NCBI RefSeq assembly: GCF_014859355.1
Contig: NZ_JACUUJ010000029.1
Coordinates: 1 to 32,769, forward strand
DNA length: 32,769 nucleotides
DNA from: Yoonia sp.
GTDB taxonomy: Bacteria > Pseudomonadota > Alphaproteobacteria > Rhodobacterales > Rhodobacteraceae
Direction of reading: 5' to 3'
Shown: positions 8,834-16,105 of the stretch, piece after piece
Numbering within the stretch: the stretch's first letter is position 1
How the letters are laid out: the number at the start of each line of letters is the position of its first letter
Notes under the pieces: generated by a model
Seen by the model: only the letters and a program-made list of their open reading frames with translations
Database searches by the model: none
What the model was told of the DNA's origin: nothing
Program-made: the position numbers and the translations under genes

Positions 8834-8857
8834 GCAGGGCAGACGGATCCGCCCCGC
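8834..8857 (-). terminator. Intercistronic hairpin between binding-protein and SDR genes
   Basis: On the minus-strand RNA the arms GCGGGGCGGA and UCUGCCCUGC form a 10-bp stem with a UCCG loop. Two of the pairs are G-U wobbles that exist only in this orientation. No U-run follows, so it is more likely an mRNA-stabilising or partial attenuation hairpin, as often seen after highly expressed binding-protein genes, than a strong terminator. Confidence 0.5.
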
Positions 8858-8873
8858 GCATTCAGGAAGGGTC

Positions 8874-9824
8874 TTAAAACACAGGCTTTGTGAATTCGCC
8901 CATGTTGTCCTGTGTGATCTTCGGCGTGTCGAAGTAGTTCAGGAACGGCAACTCAACCCCATTGAGCGTGTCAATCGCGGTTTTCAGCGCGGCCTCTGCG
9001 TCATCGACAGGGGACTGATAGATCGAGCCCCAGTATTCACCAGCGGCCATTGCATCGTAACCCACAGCAAAGTTCGTGGCACCGACAAAGATGATCCCTT
9101 CGCGGCCCGCAGCCTTGGCCGCGTTCAGCGCGCCGACACCCATATTATCGTCACCGGAATAGACGCCGTCGATGTCATCGTATTTGACAAGGAAGGCTTC
9201 CATCACCTGCTGTGATTTTTCGCGGTTCCAGTCACCCGGCTGGGTTTCAACCAGCGTCACGTTGGGGCAGACCTCTGGCAGGCGGTCGTCAAAACCCTTT
9301 TGACGTTCGATTGCGGTGGTATAACCGGGTTGGCCGGAAATCTGCACCACGCGGGCTTCGTTTTCGATGCCCATATCCTTGAACTTGTCGCACATGATTT
9401 CAGCCGACCGCGACCCTTGGGTGATGTTGTCGGGGCCAGAGAAGGACGCGACGAAATCAAAGCCCTGTTCGGCGATGTTCGAATTGGTCACGATAACGGG
9501 GATACCCGCCTGATGCGCCTTGCGCACGGCAGGGATCACGGCCTCACCGTTTGTTGGCCAAATGATGATGGCATCGACTTCCTGCTGGATCAGATCCTCC
9601 ATCTGGGCGATCTGGCGGGCCACATCACCGCCGGCATCCAGCACAACCGCGTTAACATCGGGGTTGGCTTCGGCTGCGGCAATAAAGGCGCGTTCATACG
9701 TTGTCTGATAGCTGTCAACGCCGACATTGTTCTGCGTGATACCGATGGTCACAGTTTGCGCGGCGGCTGCCGTACCCAGCATTGCGGTCGTGCAGGCCAG
9801 TGCAACCTTCATATTCATTTTCAT
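8874..9824 (-). CDS. Periplasmic sugar-binding protein, RbsB-type (CUT2 ABC importer)
   Basis: A 316-residue protein with a Sec signal peptide: MKMNMK, a hydrophobic run, then an AAAAQ cleavage region near residue 20. The mature part is a periplasmic-binding-protein type 1 fold (Peripla_BP_4): VTIGITQNN at the start, LIQQEVDAIIIWPTNGEAV in the middle, and VYSGDDNMGVGAL in the second lobe, where the Asp-Asp-Asn resembles sugar-binding loops. The ATG at 9824 is chosen for the GGAGGACC site and the signal peptide; the frame is open about 43 codons further upstream without a ribosome site. It is first in the operon and defines the substrate, which I cannot name. Confidence 0.92.
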   Translation of the reverse strand: MKMNMKVALACTTAMLGTAAAAQTVTIGITQNNVGVDSYQTTYERAFIAAAEANPDVNAVVLDAGGDVARQIAQMEDLIQQEVDAIIIWPTNGEAVIPAVRKAHQAGIPVIVTNSNIAEQGFDFVASFSGPDNITQGSRSAEIMCDKFKDMGIENEARVVQISGQPGYTTAIERQKGFDDRLPEVCPNVTLVETQPGDWNREKSQQVMEAFLVKYDDIDGVYSGDDNMGVGALNAAKAAGREGIIFVGATNFAVGYDAMAAGEYWGSIYQSPVDDAEAALKTAIDTLNGVELPFLNYFDTPKITQDNMGEFTKPVF

Positions 9825-10032
9825 TCTTTGGGTCCTCCCCTGGGTTATTCTTACACGATCTAGGGCCGCCTCCCAGCCTTGGGATATCGCCCGGTAAATC
9901 GCTGCAGTGATCATTGCGACTTCAACAAAAAAGAGAGCTATAAATTTATCCATTCTGAATTATACTTTGTCCAAAATGGATTTTTTGCCCGTGTCGGGCG
10001 GATATCACTTTGGGTAATTTACAGGGAACACC
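9825..10032. promoter_or_regulatory. Divergent control region for transporter and catabolic operons
   Basis: This 208-bp region separates the start codons of the binding protein (minus) and the HTH-SBP regulator (plus). A perfect TATAAT on the minus strand (9964 down to 9959) is a candidate -10 for the transporter operon, giving a leader of about 135 nt. On the plus strand TATAAA at 9939-9944 is a weaker -10 candidate with TTGCGA 19 bp upstream. Two similar palindromes flank the TATAAT (annotated separately). No consensus -35 is seen for the minus promoter, which is compatible with activator dependence. Confidence 0.6.
9948..9981. promoter_or_regulatory. Pair of operator-like palindromes, 21 bp apart
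   Basis: Two 13-bp imperfect palindromes share the pattern (A/G)TCCA-N3-TG(A/G)AT. The first, ATCCATTCTGAAT, is at 9948-9960 and the second, GTCCAAAATGGAT, is at 9969-9981. Their starts are 21 bp apart, two turns of B-DNA, so a protein could occupy both on the same helix face. The TATAAT of the minus-strand promoter lies between and partly under them. The obvious candidate ligand is the adjacent winged-helix regulator. The assignment is inferred. Confidence 0.5.
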
Positions 10033-11850
10033 ATGAAAAAATCGCAACAGGGCAATATCGCCCCAGTCCAGTCAGGCAAAATGCAACAGGCCGTAGCAGG
10101 AAAAATTCAATATGGACAAAGCCGCCACGCGGCACCTGTAAACATGCCTGCCACGGCGGCCAGCCCCGAACTGGAAAGGGTGGTGAATTTTCTGACCGTC
10201 ATGGCGATGGAACTGGATAACGCGGTAGAGCCGTCCACCCCCAACCCGCATCTGAACATGATCCTGCACCTGCTGCAAAGCCATTTTGACGGGCGCGTTG
10301 TGTCGCCTTCATCCATGGTGTCGGCGGCCGGTGTGCCCTATGCCACCGCAACCCGCAAACTGGCCGAAATCCAGGATGCGGGCCTGATCGAACGGCGGCC
10401 GCGCACGAAAACCGGCAAAACCTATACCCTTCATCCCAGCGCAGACCTGCTGGACAGGTTCACCCAGCTGTCTGACCGCATTGACAGGGTGGTGCGCGGA
10501 TCGTTTGAAATTACGGAAACCTCGACCGAGGCGAGCGATTATTATTTCGGCGGTTCTTACCAGCAAGGGCGTGCAGCCATTGCGCCCCCCAGCGCCCTGC
10601 CCCACCCGCTAAAGCTGGCGGGCGGGCTGCGGATACTGGTGCATGGCGACCCGACATTCATGGTGATGGAAGGGTTAAAGCGGCAGTTCGAACAGATTGT
10701 CGGCACCAATATCCATCAACGTGCCTTTTCCATCGACAGGCTGCACGCCGAGGCGTTGCGCAACGCCGATCGCCCCAAAAGCCGCTATGACCTAATTGCT
10801 GTTGATCTGCCCTGGGTGGGCGAGTTTGTGGAAAAAGGGATCATTGTACCGCTGGACGAGGTGATGGATATTTCACGGCTGGACCCGGCGGATTTTCACA
10901 CCGCCGGTTGGCGCGCCGCACATTGGGGCGGGCGTCCCTATGGCGTGCCAAGCCAGACAACACCGGAGCTGATGTTCTATCGCAAGGACTGGTTCGCCGA
11001 AGCAGGGCTGGAACCACCGGCCACCACCGATGCCGTCATCGAGGCGGCCCGCCATTTCCACAATCCGCAACGCGGACGTTACGGCGTGGCGTGGAACGCA
11101 GCGCGCGGCACGGCGCTGGGTCACACCTTTATGATGACCTGCGCGGCCTTTGGCCAGCCGATCATCGACATCCCGAAAATCGCAGGCGGCTTTGACACCG
11201 ACAAACTGGCGCAGGGTGGCTTTCACCCCACACTGAACACCGATCGCGCGTTGGACGCCGCCGACTACCTGATGCAACTGCTGGATTATTCGCCGCCCGA
11301 CATCCTGTCGATGTCATGGTATGAACGGGTGCGCCCTTACGGCGCGGGCCATATTGCAATGGCCTATGGCTATACGCTGCTCGCCCCTTATTTCGAACTG
11401 GACGAAAACAGCCCCGCGCATGGTAATACCGGCTATCTGCCGCATCCGCATGGACCAGCGGGATCGCCTATTGCACCAGTCGGTGGCTATGTCCTGTGCA
11501 TCCCCGCCAATCTGGCCGAAGACCGCATTGACGACACGGTCGAGGCGCTGGTGACGTTCACATCACCCGGCGCGCAAAAACTCTACGCCCAGAACGGCAG
11601 CCGGACAGAGCCGCGCTATTCCGTCGGCGCAGACCCCGAGGTGCGGCGCCTGTCGCCGATCTTTGGCCTGCTTGATCAGATGTCGTGGCGCGATGAACTG
11701 CAATTCTGGCCGCGCCCGCCCATTCCGCAAATATCCGAGATCATCAATATCTGCGGCCACGAACTGCACGACATGCTGCGTGGGATCGTCACGCCGCGCG
11801 CCGCACTCGACCGGGTTCAGGCCCGCGCCGAAGACATCTTACGACATTAG
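10033..11850 (+). CDS. Winged-helix regulator fused to an ABC solute-binding-protein (SBP_bac_1) domain
   Basis: A 605-residue protein with no signal peptide. Residues 1-45 are low-complexity and polar. Residues about 73-135 form a MarR/IclR-like winged helix (SPSSMVSAAGVPYATATRKL as helix-turn-helix, LIERRPRTKTGKTYTL as wing). A helical linker follows, then about 195-600 resembles extracellular solute-binding protein family 1: ILVHGDPTF, DLIAVDLPWVGEFVEKGIIVPLDE, PYGVPSQTTPELMFYRKDWF and YGVAWNAARG. Lacking an export signal, the SBP part should act as a cytoplasmic ligand sensor attached to a DNA-binding domain. AGGGA precedes the ATG. It heads the plus operon and faces the transporter operon, so it probably regulates both. 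Solute-binding-protein-only annotation would miss the HTH. Confidence 0.85.
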   Translation: MKKSQQGNIAPVQSGKMQQAVAGKIQYGQSRHAAPVNMPATAASPELERVVNFLTVMAMELDNAVEPSTPNPHLNMILHLLQSHFDGRVVSPSSMVSAAGVPYATATRKLAEIQDAGLIERRPRTKTGKTYTLHPSADLLDRFTQLSDRIDRVVRGSFEITETSTEASDYYFGGSYQQGRAAIAPPSALPHPLKLAGGLRILVHGDPTFMVMEGLKRQFEQIVGTNIHQRAFSIDRLHAEALRNADRPKSRYDLIAVDLPWVGEFVEKGIIVPLDEVMDISRLDPADFHTAGWRAAHWGGRPYGVPSQTTPELMFYRKDWFAEAGLEPPATTDAVIEAARHFHNPQRGRYGVAWNAARGTALGHTFMMTCAAFGQPIIDIPKIAGGFDTDKLAQGGFHPTLNTDRALDAADYLMQLLDYSPPDILSMSWYERVRPYGAGHIAMAYGYTLLAPYFELDENSPAHGNTGYLPHPHGPAGSPIAPVGGYVLCIPANLAEDRIDDTVEALVTFTSPGAQKLYAQNGSRTEPRYSVGADPEVRRLSPIFGLLDQMSWRDELQFWPRPPIPQISEIINICGHELHDMLRGIVTPRAALDRVQARAEDILRH

Positions 11851-11871
11851 AAAACCCCCAGGGAGGAAACC

Positions 11872-12681
11872 ATGGACCCCAATCGCCTTAAAGGTAAGAA
11901 CATCCTGATCACTGGTGCCGCACGCGGCATGGGTGCTGAAAACGCTGAAAACTTTGCCGCACAGGGCGCAAATGTATGTCTGGGCGACCTTGATCTGGAC
12001 ACCGCACAAGAGGTCGCGGACCGCATCAATGCAGCCGGCAACGGCAAGGCCATCGCGGTCAAGATGGATGTGACAAAGCGCGAAGATAACGCGAGCGCCG
12101 TCGCAGCCACCGTCGCGGCGTTCGGGTCGATCAACGTCGGCCTGTTCAACGCGGGCCTGAACAAACCCCGGTTCTTCATGGATATCGACGAAGACAACTG
12201 GGACATGATCATGAACGTCAATACCAAGGCGATGTGGCTGGGCATGCAAGAAACCGCCCGCCAGATGATTGCCCAAGGTCCGATGGAAGGGCATCCTTAC
12301 AAGCTGATCAACGTGGGTTCGATTGCCTCGCGTAAGCCGCTGGTCGATGTCACCGTATATTGCACCTCGAAATACGGCTGCCTTGCGCTGACTCATTGTG
12401 GCGCGATCGGGCTGGCCGAACATAACATCACGGTCAACGGTTACGCCCCCGGCGTCGTGGTGACACCGCTGTGGGAACAACTGGACAAGGATCTGGTCGA
12501 AATCGGGTTCAAGGACCGCGAAGGTCAGGCCTATGACGACATCGTGCGCGATGCACTTCAGATCAAGCGCGTATCCTACCCCAAGGATATCGTCGGCACC
12601 GCGTCGTTCCTTGCCAGTGACGACAGCGACTACATGACCGGCCAGATGATCCACATCGATGGCGGCTGGTGCATCCAGTAA
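11872..12681 (+). CDS. Short-chain dehydrogenase/reductase (SDR) in the catabolic operon
   Basis: A 269-residue classical SDR. Cofactor motif TGAARGMG is at 14-21, NAG at 93-95, catalytic Ser150 in NVGSIAS, and Tyr163 and Lys167 in YCTSK. The GDLD segment after the second strand suggests NAD preference. GGGAGGAAACC precedes the ATG, 21 bp after the regulator stop. The C-terminal DYMTGQMIHIDGG is typical of the family. It is paralogous to the SDR at 7998-8795, and the two could catalyse successive or stereochemically different alcohol oxidations in the same pathway. The substrate is not known. Confidence 0.9.
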   Translation: MDPNRLKGKNILITGAARGMGAENAENFAAQGANVCLGDLDLDTAQEVADRINAAGNGKAIAVKMDVTKREDNASAVAATVAAFGSINVGLFNAGLNKPRFFMDIDEDNWDMIMNVNTKAMWLGMQETARQMIAQGPMEGHPYKLINVGSIASRKPLVDVTVYCTSKYGCLALTHCGAIGLAEHNITVNGYAPGVVVTPLWEQLDKDLVEIGFKDREGQAYDDIVRDALQIKRVSYPKDIVGTASFLASDDSDYMTGQMIHIDGGWCIQ

Positions 12682-12708
12682 CCCGATTTTGCTTCAATCA
12701 TGAAAAAC

Positions 12709-12724
12709 GGGGGCCTTTGCCCCC
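12709..12724 (+). other. Hairpin just before the M24-family gene
   Basis: GGGGGC and GCCCCC form a perfect 6-bp stem with a CTTT loop, ending two bases before the GGGAG ribosome-binding site of the gene at 12737. No T-run follows. It may stabilise the downstream message or mark an RNA processing point within the operon. Confidence 0.4.
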
Positions 12725-12736
12725 AGGGAGACCGTT

Positions 12737-14047
12737 ATGTCAGAACGTCCGGGCAATGCCCTTATGCCAAACCTGCTGACCCCGCAGGACCTTGAGCCGA
12801 ATTGGGAATGGCGCGACAAGCTGCCAGCCCATGGCCACATGTCCGTGGATTTTGAACGCCGTATCGACCACGACCGCCTGCGTCGTTACCGCCTTGCACG
12901 GACACGTCAGTCACTGAAAAATTCGAACGCGGGCACGCTGCTGTTGTTCGATGTGAACAATATCCGGTATGTCTCGGCCACCAAGATCGGGGAATGGGAA
13001 CGCGACAAGATGTGCCGCTTTTGCCTGTTGACCGGCGATGACAGCCCATATGTTTGGGATTTCGGCTCGGCGGCAGAGCACCACAAACGTCACTCCGATT
13101 GGCTGGAGCCCAGCCACTGCCTTGCAGGGGTTGTCGGTATGCGCGGCACCATCCCGCCTGAATTCGGGTTGATGCAGAAGTATGCCAAGCAAATCGCGGG
13201 CCTGATCAAAGACGCAGGTATGGCGGACATGCCGGTGGGTGTGGATTATGCCGAAACGGCAATGTTCCATGCGTTGCAGGCAGAAGGCCTTAACGTGGTC
13301 GATGGTCAGCAGATCATGTTGGCAGCCCGCGAGATCAAAAATACGGACGAAATCCAGCTTTTGACCCAAGCCGCCGCGATGGTCGATGGCGTCTATCACA
13401 TGATCTACGAGGAACTGAAACCGGGCATCCGCGAAAATGACATCGTCGCGCTATCCAACAAGATGCTTTATGAGATGGGGTCAGACGACGTCGAGGCGAT
13501 CAACGCGATTTCCGGCGAACGCTGCAACCCGCATCCGCACAACTTCACAGACCGGCTGATCCGCCCCGGCGATCAGGCGTTTTTCGACATTCTGCAAAGT
13601 TATCAGGGCTATCGCACCTGCTATTACCGCACCTTCAACGTGGGCCGTGCGACACCGTCGCAGAACGACGCCTATGTGAAGGCGCGCGAATGGATCGATG
13701 CCTCTATCGCGATGATCAAACCCGGCGTGAGCACCGATAAGGTTGCCGAAGTCTGGCCAACAGCCCAATCGCTGGGCTTTGCGAGTGAAGATCAGGCCTT
13801 TGGGCTTCAATTCGGCCATGGTCTGGGTCTGGCGTTGCACGAAAGGCCCATCATTTCTCGTGCGGTGTCAATGGATCACCCGATGGAGATCAAGACCGGT
13901 ATGGTCTTTGCGCTGGAAACCTACTGCCCTGCAACCGACGGCTATTCCGCCGCCCGGATCGAGGAAGAGGTCGTCGTTACAGAAACCGGCTGCGAAGTCA
14001 TCAGCCTGTTTCCGGCAGAAGAGCTGCCCATCGCGAACCGCTATTGA
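12737..14047 (+). CDS. M24 (creatinase/aminopeptidase-fold) family protein with altered metal site
   Basis: A 436-residue protein with an N-terminal creatinase-like domain and a C-terminal pita-bread domain. Compared with M24 metallopeptidases, Asp284 (AFFDILQ), His361 (GHGLG), Glu394 (FALETY) and Glu409 (ARIEEE) match four of the five usual metal ligands. The second Asp, expected before the Arg-Thr-Phe motif, is Cys295 (RTCYYRTF). A two-metal peptidase activity is therefore doubtful. Relatives include Xaa-Pro peptidases, metal-free creatinase, and the DMSP lyase DddP, which keeps its Asp residues. GGGAG precedes the ATG. Its place between an SDR and the dehydrogenase-complex genes suggests a small-molecule hydrolase or lyase in the pathway. 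Confidence 0.8.
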   Translation: MSERPGNALMPNLLTPQDLEPNWEWRDKLPAHGHMSVDFERRIDHDRLRRYRLARTRQSLKNSNAGTLLLFDVNNIRYVSATKIGEWERDKMCRFCLLTGDDSPYVWDFGSAAEHHKRHSDWLEPSHCLAGVVGMRGTIPPEFGLMQKYAKQIAGLIKDAGMADMPVGVDYAETAMFHALQAEGLNVVDGQQIMLAAREIKNTDEIQLLTQAAAMVDGVYHMIYEELKPGIRENDIVALSNKMLYEMGSDDVEAINAISGERCNPHPHNFTDRLIRPGDQAFFDILQSYQGYRTCYYRTFNVGRATPSQNDAYVKAREWIDASIAMIKPGVSTDKVAEVWPTAQSLGFASEDQAFGLQFGHGLGLALHERPIISRAVSMDHPMEIKTGMVFALETYCPATDGYSAARIEEEVVVTETGCEVISLFPAEELPIANRY

Positions 14048-14048
14048 T

Positions 14049-14101
14049 GATGGGTGAAATCACCCATCCTACCCCCGTAGGATGGGTGCTCGCACCCATC
14101 C
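14049..14101 (+). repeat. REP-like palindromic element with mutually exclusive hairpins
   Basis: Four linked segments fill the gap between the M24-family and E1 alpha genes, starting one base after the stop codon. Segment A (GATGGGTG, 14049-14056) pairs with B (CACCCATC, 14061-14068). B extended (14061-14072) pairs over 12 perfect bases with C (14077-14088) across a CCCC loop. C extended (GGATGGGTG, 14080-14088) pairs with D (CACCCATCC, 14093-14101) across CTCG. Either A-B plus C-D, or B-C alone, can form. The unit resembles the GGATGGGTG-type extragenic palindromes seen in many proteobacterial genomes (from memory); a regulatory role within the operon is possible. Confidence 0.7.
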
Positions 14102-14119
14102 CTTGCTTGGAGAACGTCC

Positions 14120-15097
14120 ATGGCCGAAGCCAAAACCAATTCCGAAGATTACCTGCGCATGTACACCCAGATGGTCCGCATCCGCACCTTCGAGGATAAC
14201 GCAAACCAGCTGTATCTGTCCGCCAAGATGCCCGGCCTGACGCATATGTATTCCGGCGAAGAAGCTGTCGCCGTGGGTATCTGCGAGGCGCTGACCGATA
14301 ACGACCGCATCACATCCACGCACCGTGGGCACGGGCACTGCGTCGCCAAGGGTGCAAATTTCAAGGAAATGTTCTGCGAACTGCTGGGCAAGGAAGAAGG
14401 CTATTGCCGCGGCAAGGGCGGGTCGATGCATATCGCCGACCAAAGCCACGGCAATCTGGGCGCCAATGCCATCGTCGGCGGGTCGATGGGCATCGCCACC
14501 GGATCGGCCCTGCGCGCAAAGCTGCTGGGCCAGGACGATGTCACCGTCTGTTTCTTTGGCGACGGCGCGACGGCGCAGGGCCTGCTATACGAGGTGATGA
14601 ACATGGCCGCCCTCTGGCATTTGCCCGTCATCTACGCCTGCGAAAACAACGGCTATTCCGAATATACCAAGACCGAGGAAATCGCCGCCGGGTCCATCAC
14701 CGCCCGCGCCGAGGCGTTCGGGATCGAGGCGTTCAAGGTCGATGGGCAGGATGTGCTGGCCGTCAATGAACTGACTCAAAAACTGGTCGCACGCTGTCGC
14801 AAGGGCGAAGGTCCGTTCTTTATCGAACTGGAAACCTATCGCTATCACGGCCACCATGTCGGCGACATCAACCGCGAATACTATCGGTCCAAGGACGAAG
14901 AAAAGGATTGGAAAGAAAACCGCGATCCCATCGTGCGGTTCCGGTCCTGGCTGGTTGATCAGGGCATCGCGACAGAGGACGAGATCGAGGCGATGAACGC
15001 CGAGATCAAAAAAGACGCCACCGAGGCCGTCGCCTATGCCGAAGCAGCCAAATACCCCGATGTGTCCGAAGTGGACATGCATGTTTACGCGGACTGA
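14120..15097 (+). CDS. Thiamine-diphosphate-dependent dehydrogenase E1 component, alpha subunit (AcoA/PdhA-like)
   Basis: A 325-residue E1 alpha. The ThDP motif begins GDGAT (147-151) and ends with Asn-Asn at 176-177; THRGHGH (67-73) and GKGGSMH (98-104) are the usual pyrophosphate and active-site loops. It should bind ThDP with the beta subunit and decarboxylate or cleave a keto substrate, passing the acyl unit to lipoamide. At 325 residues it is close in size to acetoin dehydrogenase AcoA. TGGAGAA precedes the ATG. The genes run E1 alpha, E1 beta, lipoyl protein, aldehyde dehydrogenase, E2 core, E3. Substrate could be acetoin-like, pyruvate or another 2-oxo acid. Confidence 0.9.
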   Translation: MAEAKTNSEDYLRMYTQMVRIRTFEDNANQLYLSAKMPGLTHMYSGEEAVAVGICEALTDNDRITSTHRGHGHCVAKGANFKEMFCELLGKEEGYCRGKGGSMHIADQSHGNLGANAIVGGSMGIATGSALRAKLLGQDDVTVCFFGDGATAQGLLYEVMNMAALWHLPVIYACENNGYSEYTKTEEIAAGSITARAEAFGIEAFKVDGQDVLAVNELTQKLVARCRKGEGPFFIELETYRYHGHHVGDINREYYRSKDEEKDWKENRDPIVRFRSWLVDQGIATEDEIEAMNAEIKKDATEAVAYAEAAKYPDVSEVDMHVYAD

Positions 15098-15109
15098 GGA
15101 GAGAAAATT

Positions 15110-16105
15110 ATGAGAGAGATCACCCTGTCCCAGGCCGTGAACGAGGCCATCGCCGAAGAAATGCGCCGCGACCCGACCGTATTCCTGATGGGCGAAGACG
15201 TGGCCGAGGCCGGCACGCCCTTCAAGGTGCTGTCTGGTCTGGTCGAGGAATTCGGCACCGAACGTGTCATCGACACCCCCATTGCAGAACCCGGCTTTGT
15301 CGGGCTTGCGGTCGGGGCCGCGATGACCGGCGCGCGCCCGATTGTGGATTTGATGTTCGGCGATTTTATCTATCTGGTCATGGACCAGCTGTGCAACCAG
15401 GCAGCCAAGCAACACTATATGTCGGGCGGCAAACTGTCGGTGCCGATGGTCCTGCGCACCAATATGGGGGCCACCCGCCGGTCTGCGGCGCAGCACAGCC
15501 AGTCGTTGCAGGCGCTTGTCGCGCATGTTCCGGGGCTAAAGGTCGCAATGCCGTCATCCGCCTATGAGGCCAAGGGCCTGATGAAAACCGCGATCCGCGA
15601 CAACAACCCGGTCGTGATTTTCGAAGACAAGCTGATGTATCAGGACAAAGCCCCCGTGCCGGAAGAAGAATACCTGATCCCCTTTGGCGTCGCGAATGTG
15701 AAACGGACCGGCACCGACATTACCTTTATCGCCACATCATCCATGGTGCAGGTCGCTGAAAAAGCCGCCGAAATACTGGCCGCCGAAGGCATCAGCGCAG
15801 AAGTGATCGACCCGCGCACCATCGTGCCCTTGGACGAGGCGACATTGCTGGAAAGCGTGCGCAAGACCAGCCGCGCGATTGTCATCGACGAAGGCCACCA
15901 AAGCTATGGCGTGACGGCGGAAATCGCCAGTCGCCTGAATGAAAAGGCGTTTTACCATCTGGACGCACCCGTGCTGCGCATGGGGGCCATGGATGTGCCG
16001 GTCCCGTTTTCACCCGCGCTGGAAGACATCACCGTGCCAACCCCCGAAGGTGTCGCCGAAAACGCCCGCAAATTGTGCGCGGGGGAGATGATACATGCCG
16101 CATGA
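15110..16105 (+). CDS. Thiamine-diphosphate-dependent dehydrogenase E1 component, beta subunit (AcoB/PdhB-like)
   Basis: A 331-residue E1 beta with the family segments MGEDVAEAGTPFKV near the start, DTPIAEPGFVGLAVGAA (where the Glu contacts the ThDP aminopyrimidine) and VIDPRTIVPLD in the C-terminal transketolase domain. Alphaproteobacterial housekeeping PDH E1 beta usually carries an extra N-terminal lipoyl domain; this protein does not, which argues for a specialised catabolic complex. It begins 12 bp after E1 alpha with GAGGAG upstream, and its 3' end overlaps the lipoyl-protein gene by 11 bp. Together with E1 alpha it forms the heterotetrameric E1. Confidence 0.9.
   Translation: MREITLSQAVNEAIAEEMRRDPTVFLMGEDVAEAGTPFKVLSGLVEEFGTERVIDTPIAEPGFVGLAVGAAMTGARPIVDLMFGDFIYLVMDQLCNQAAKQHYMSGGKLSVPMVLRTNMGATRRSAAQHSQSLQALVAHVPGLKVAMPSSAYEAKGLMKTAIRDNNPVVIFEDKLMYQDKAPVPEEEYLIPFGVANVKRTGTDITFIATSSMVQVAEKAAEILAAEGISAEVIDPRTIVPLDEATLLESVRKTSRAIVIDEGHQSYGVTAEIASRLNEKAFYHLDAPVLRMGAMDVPVPFSPALEDITVPTPEGVAENARKLCAGEMIHAA

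Noticed and set aside
12737..14047. Identification of the M24-family gene as the DMSP lyase DddP
   Set aside because: The fold and length agree, but one metal-ligand Asp retained in DddP is Cys here, the N-terminal sequence differs, and no DMSP-related genes are nearby.
14585..15526. Long minus-strand frame opposite the E1 alpha and E1 beta genes
   Set aside because: Antisense shadow with His/Gly/Arg-rich composition; both sense genes have intact catalytic motifs.
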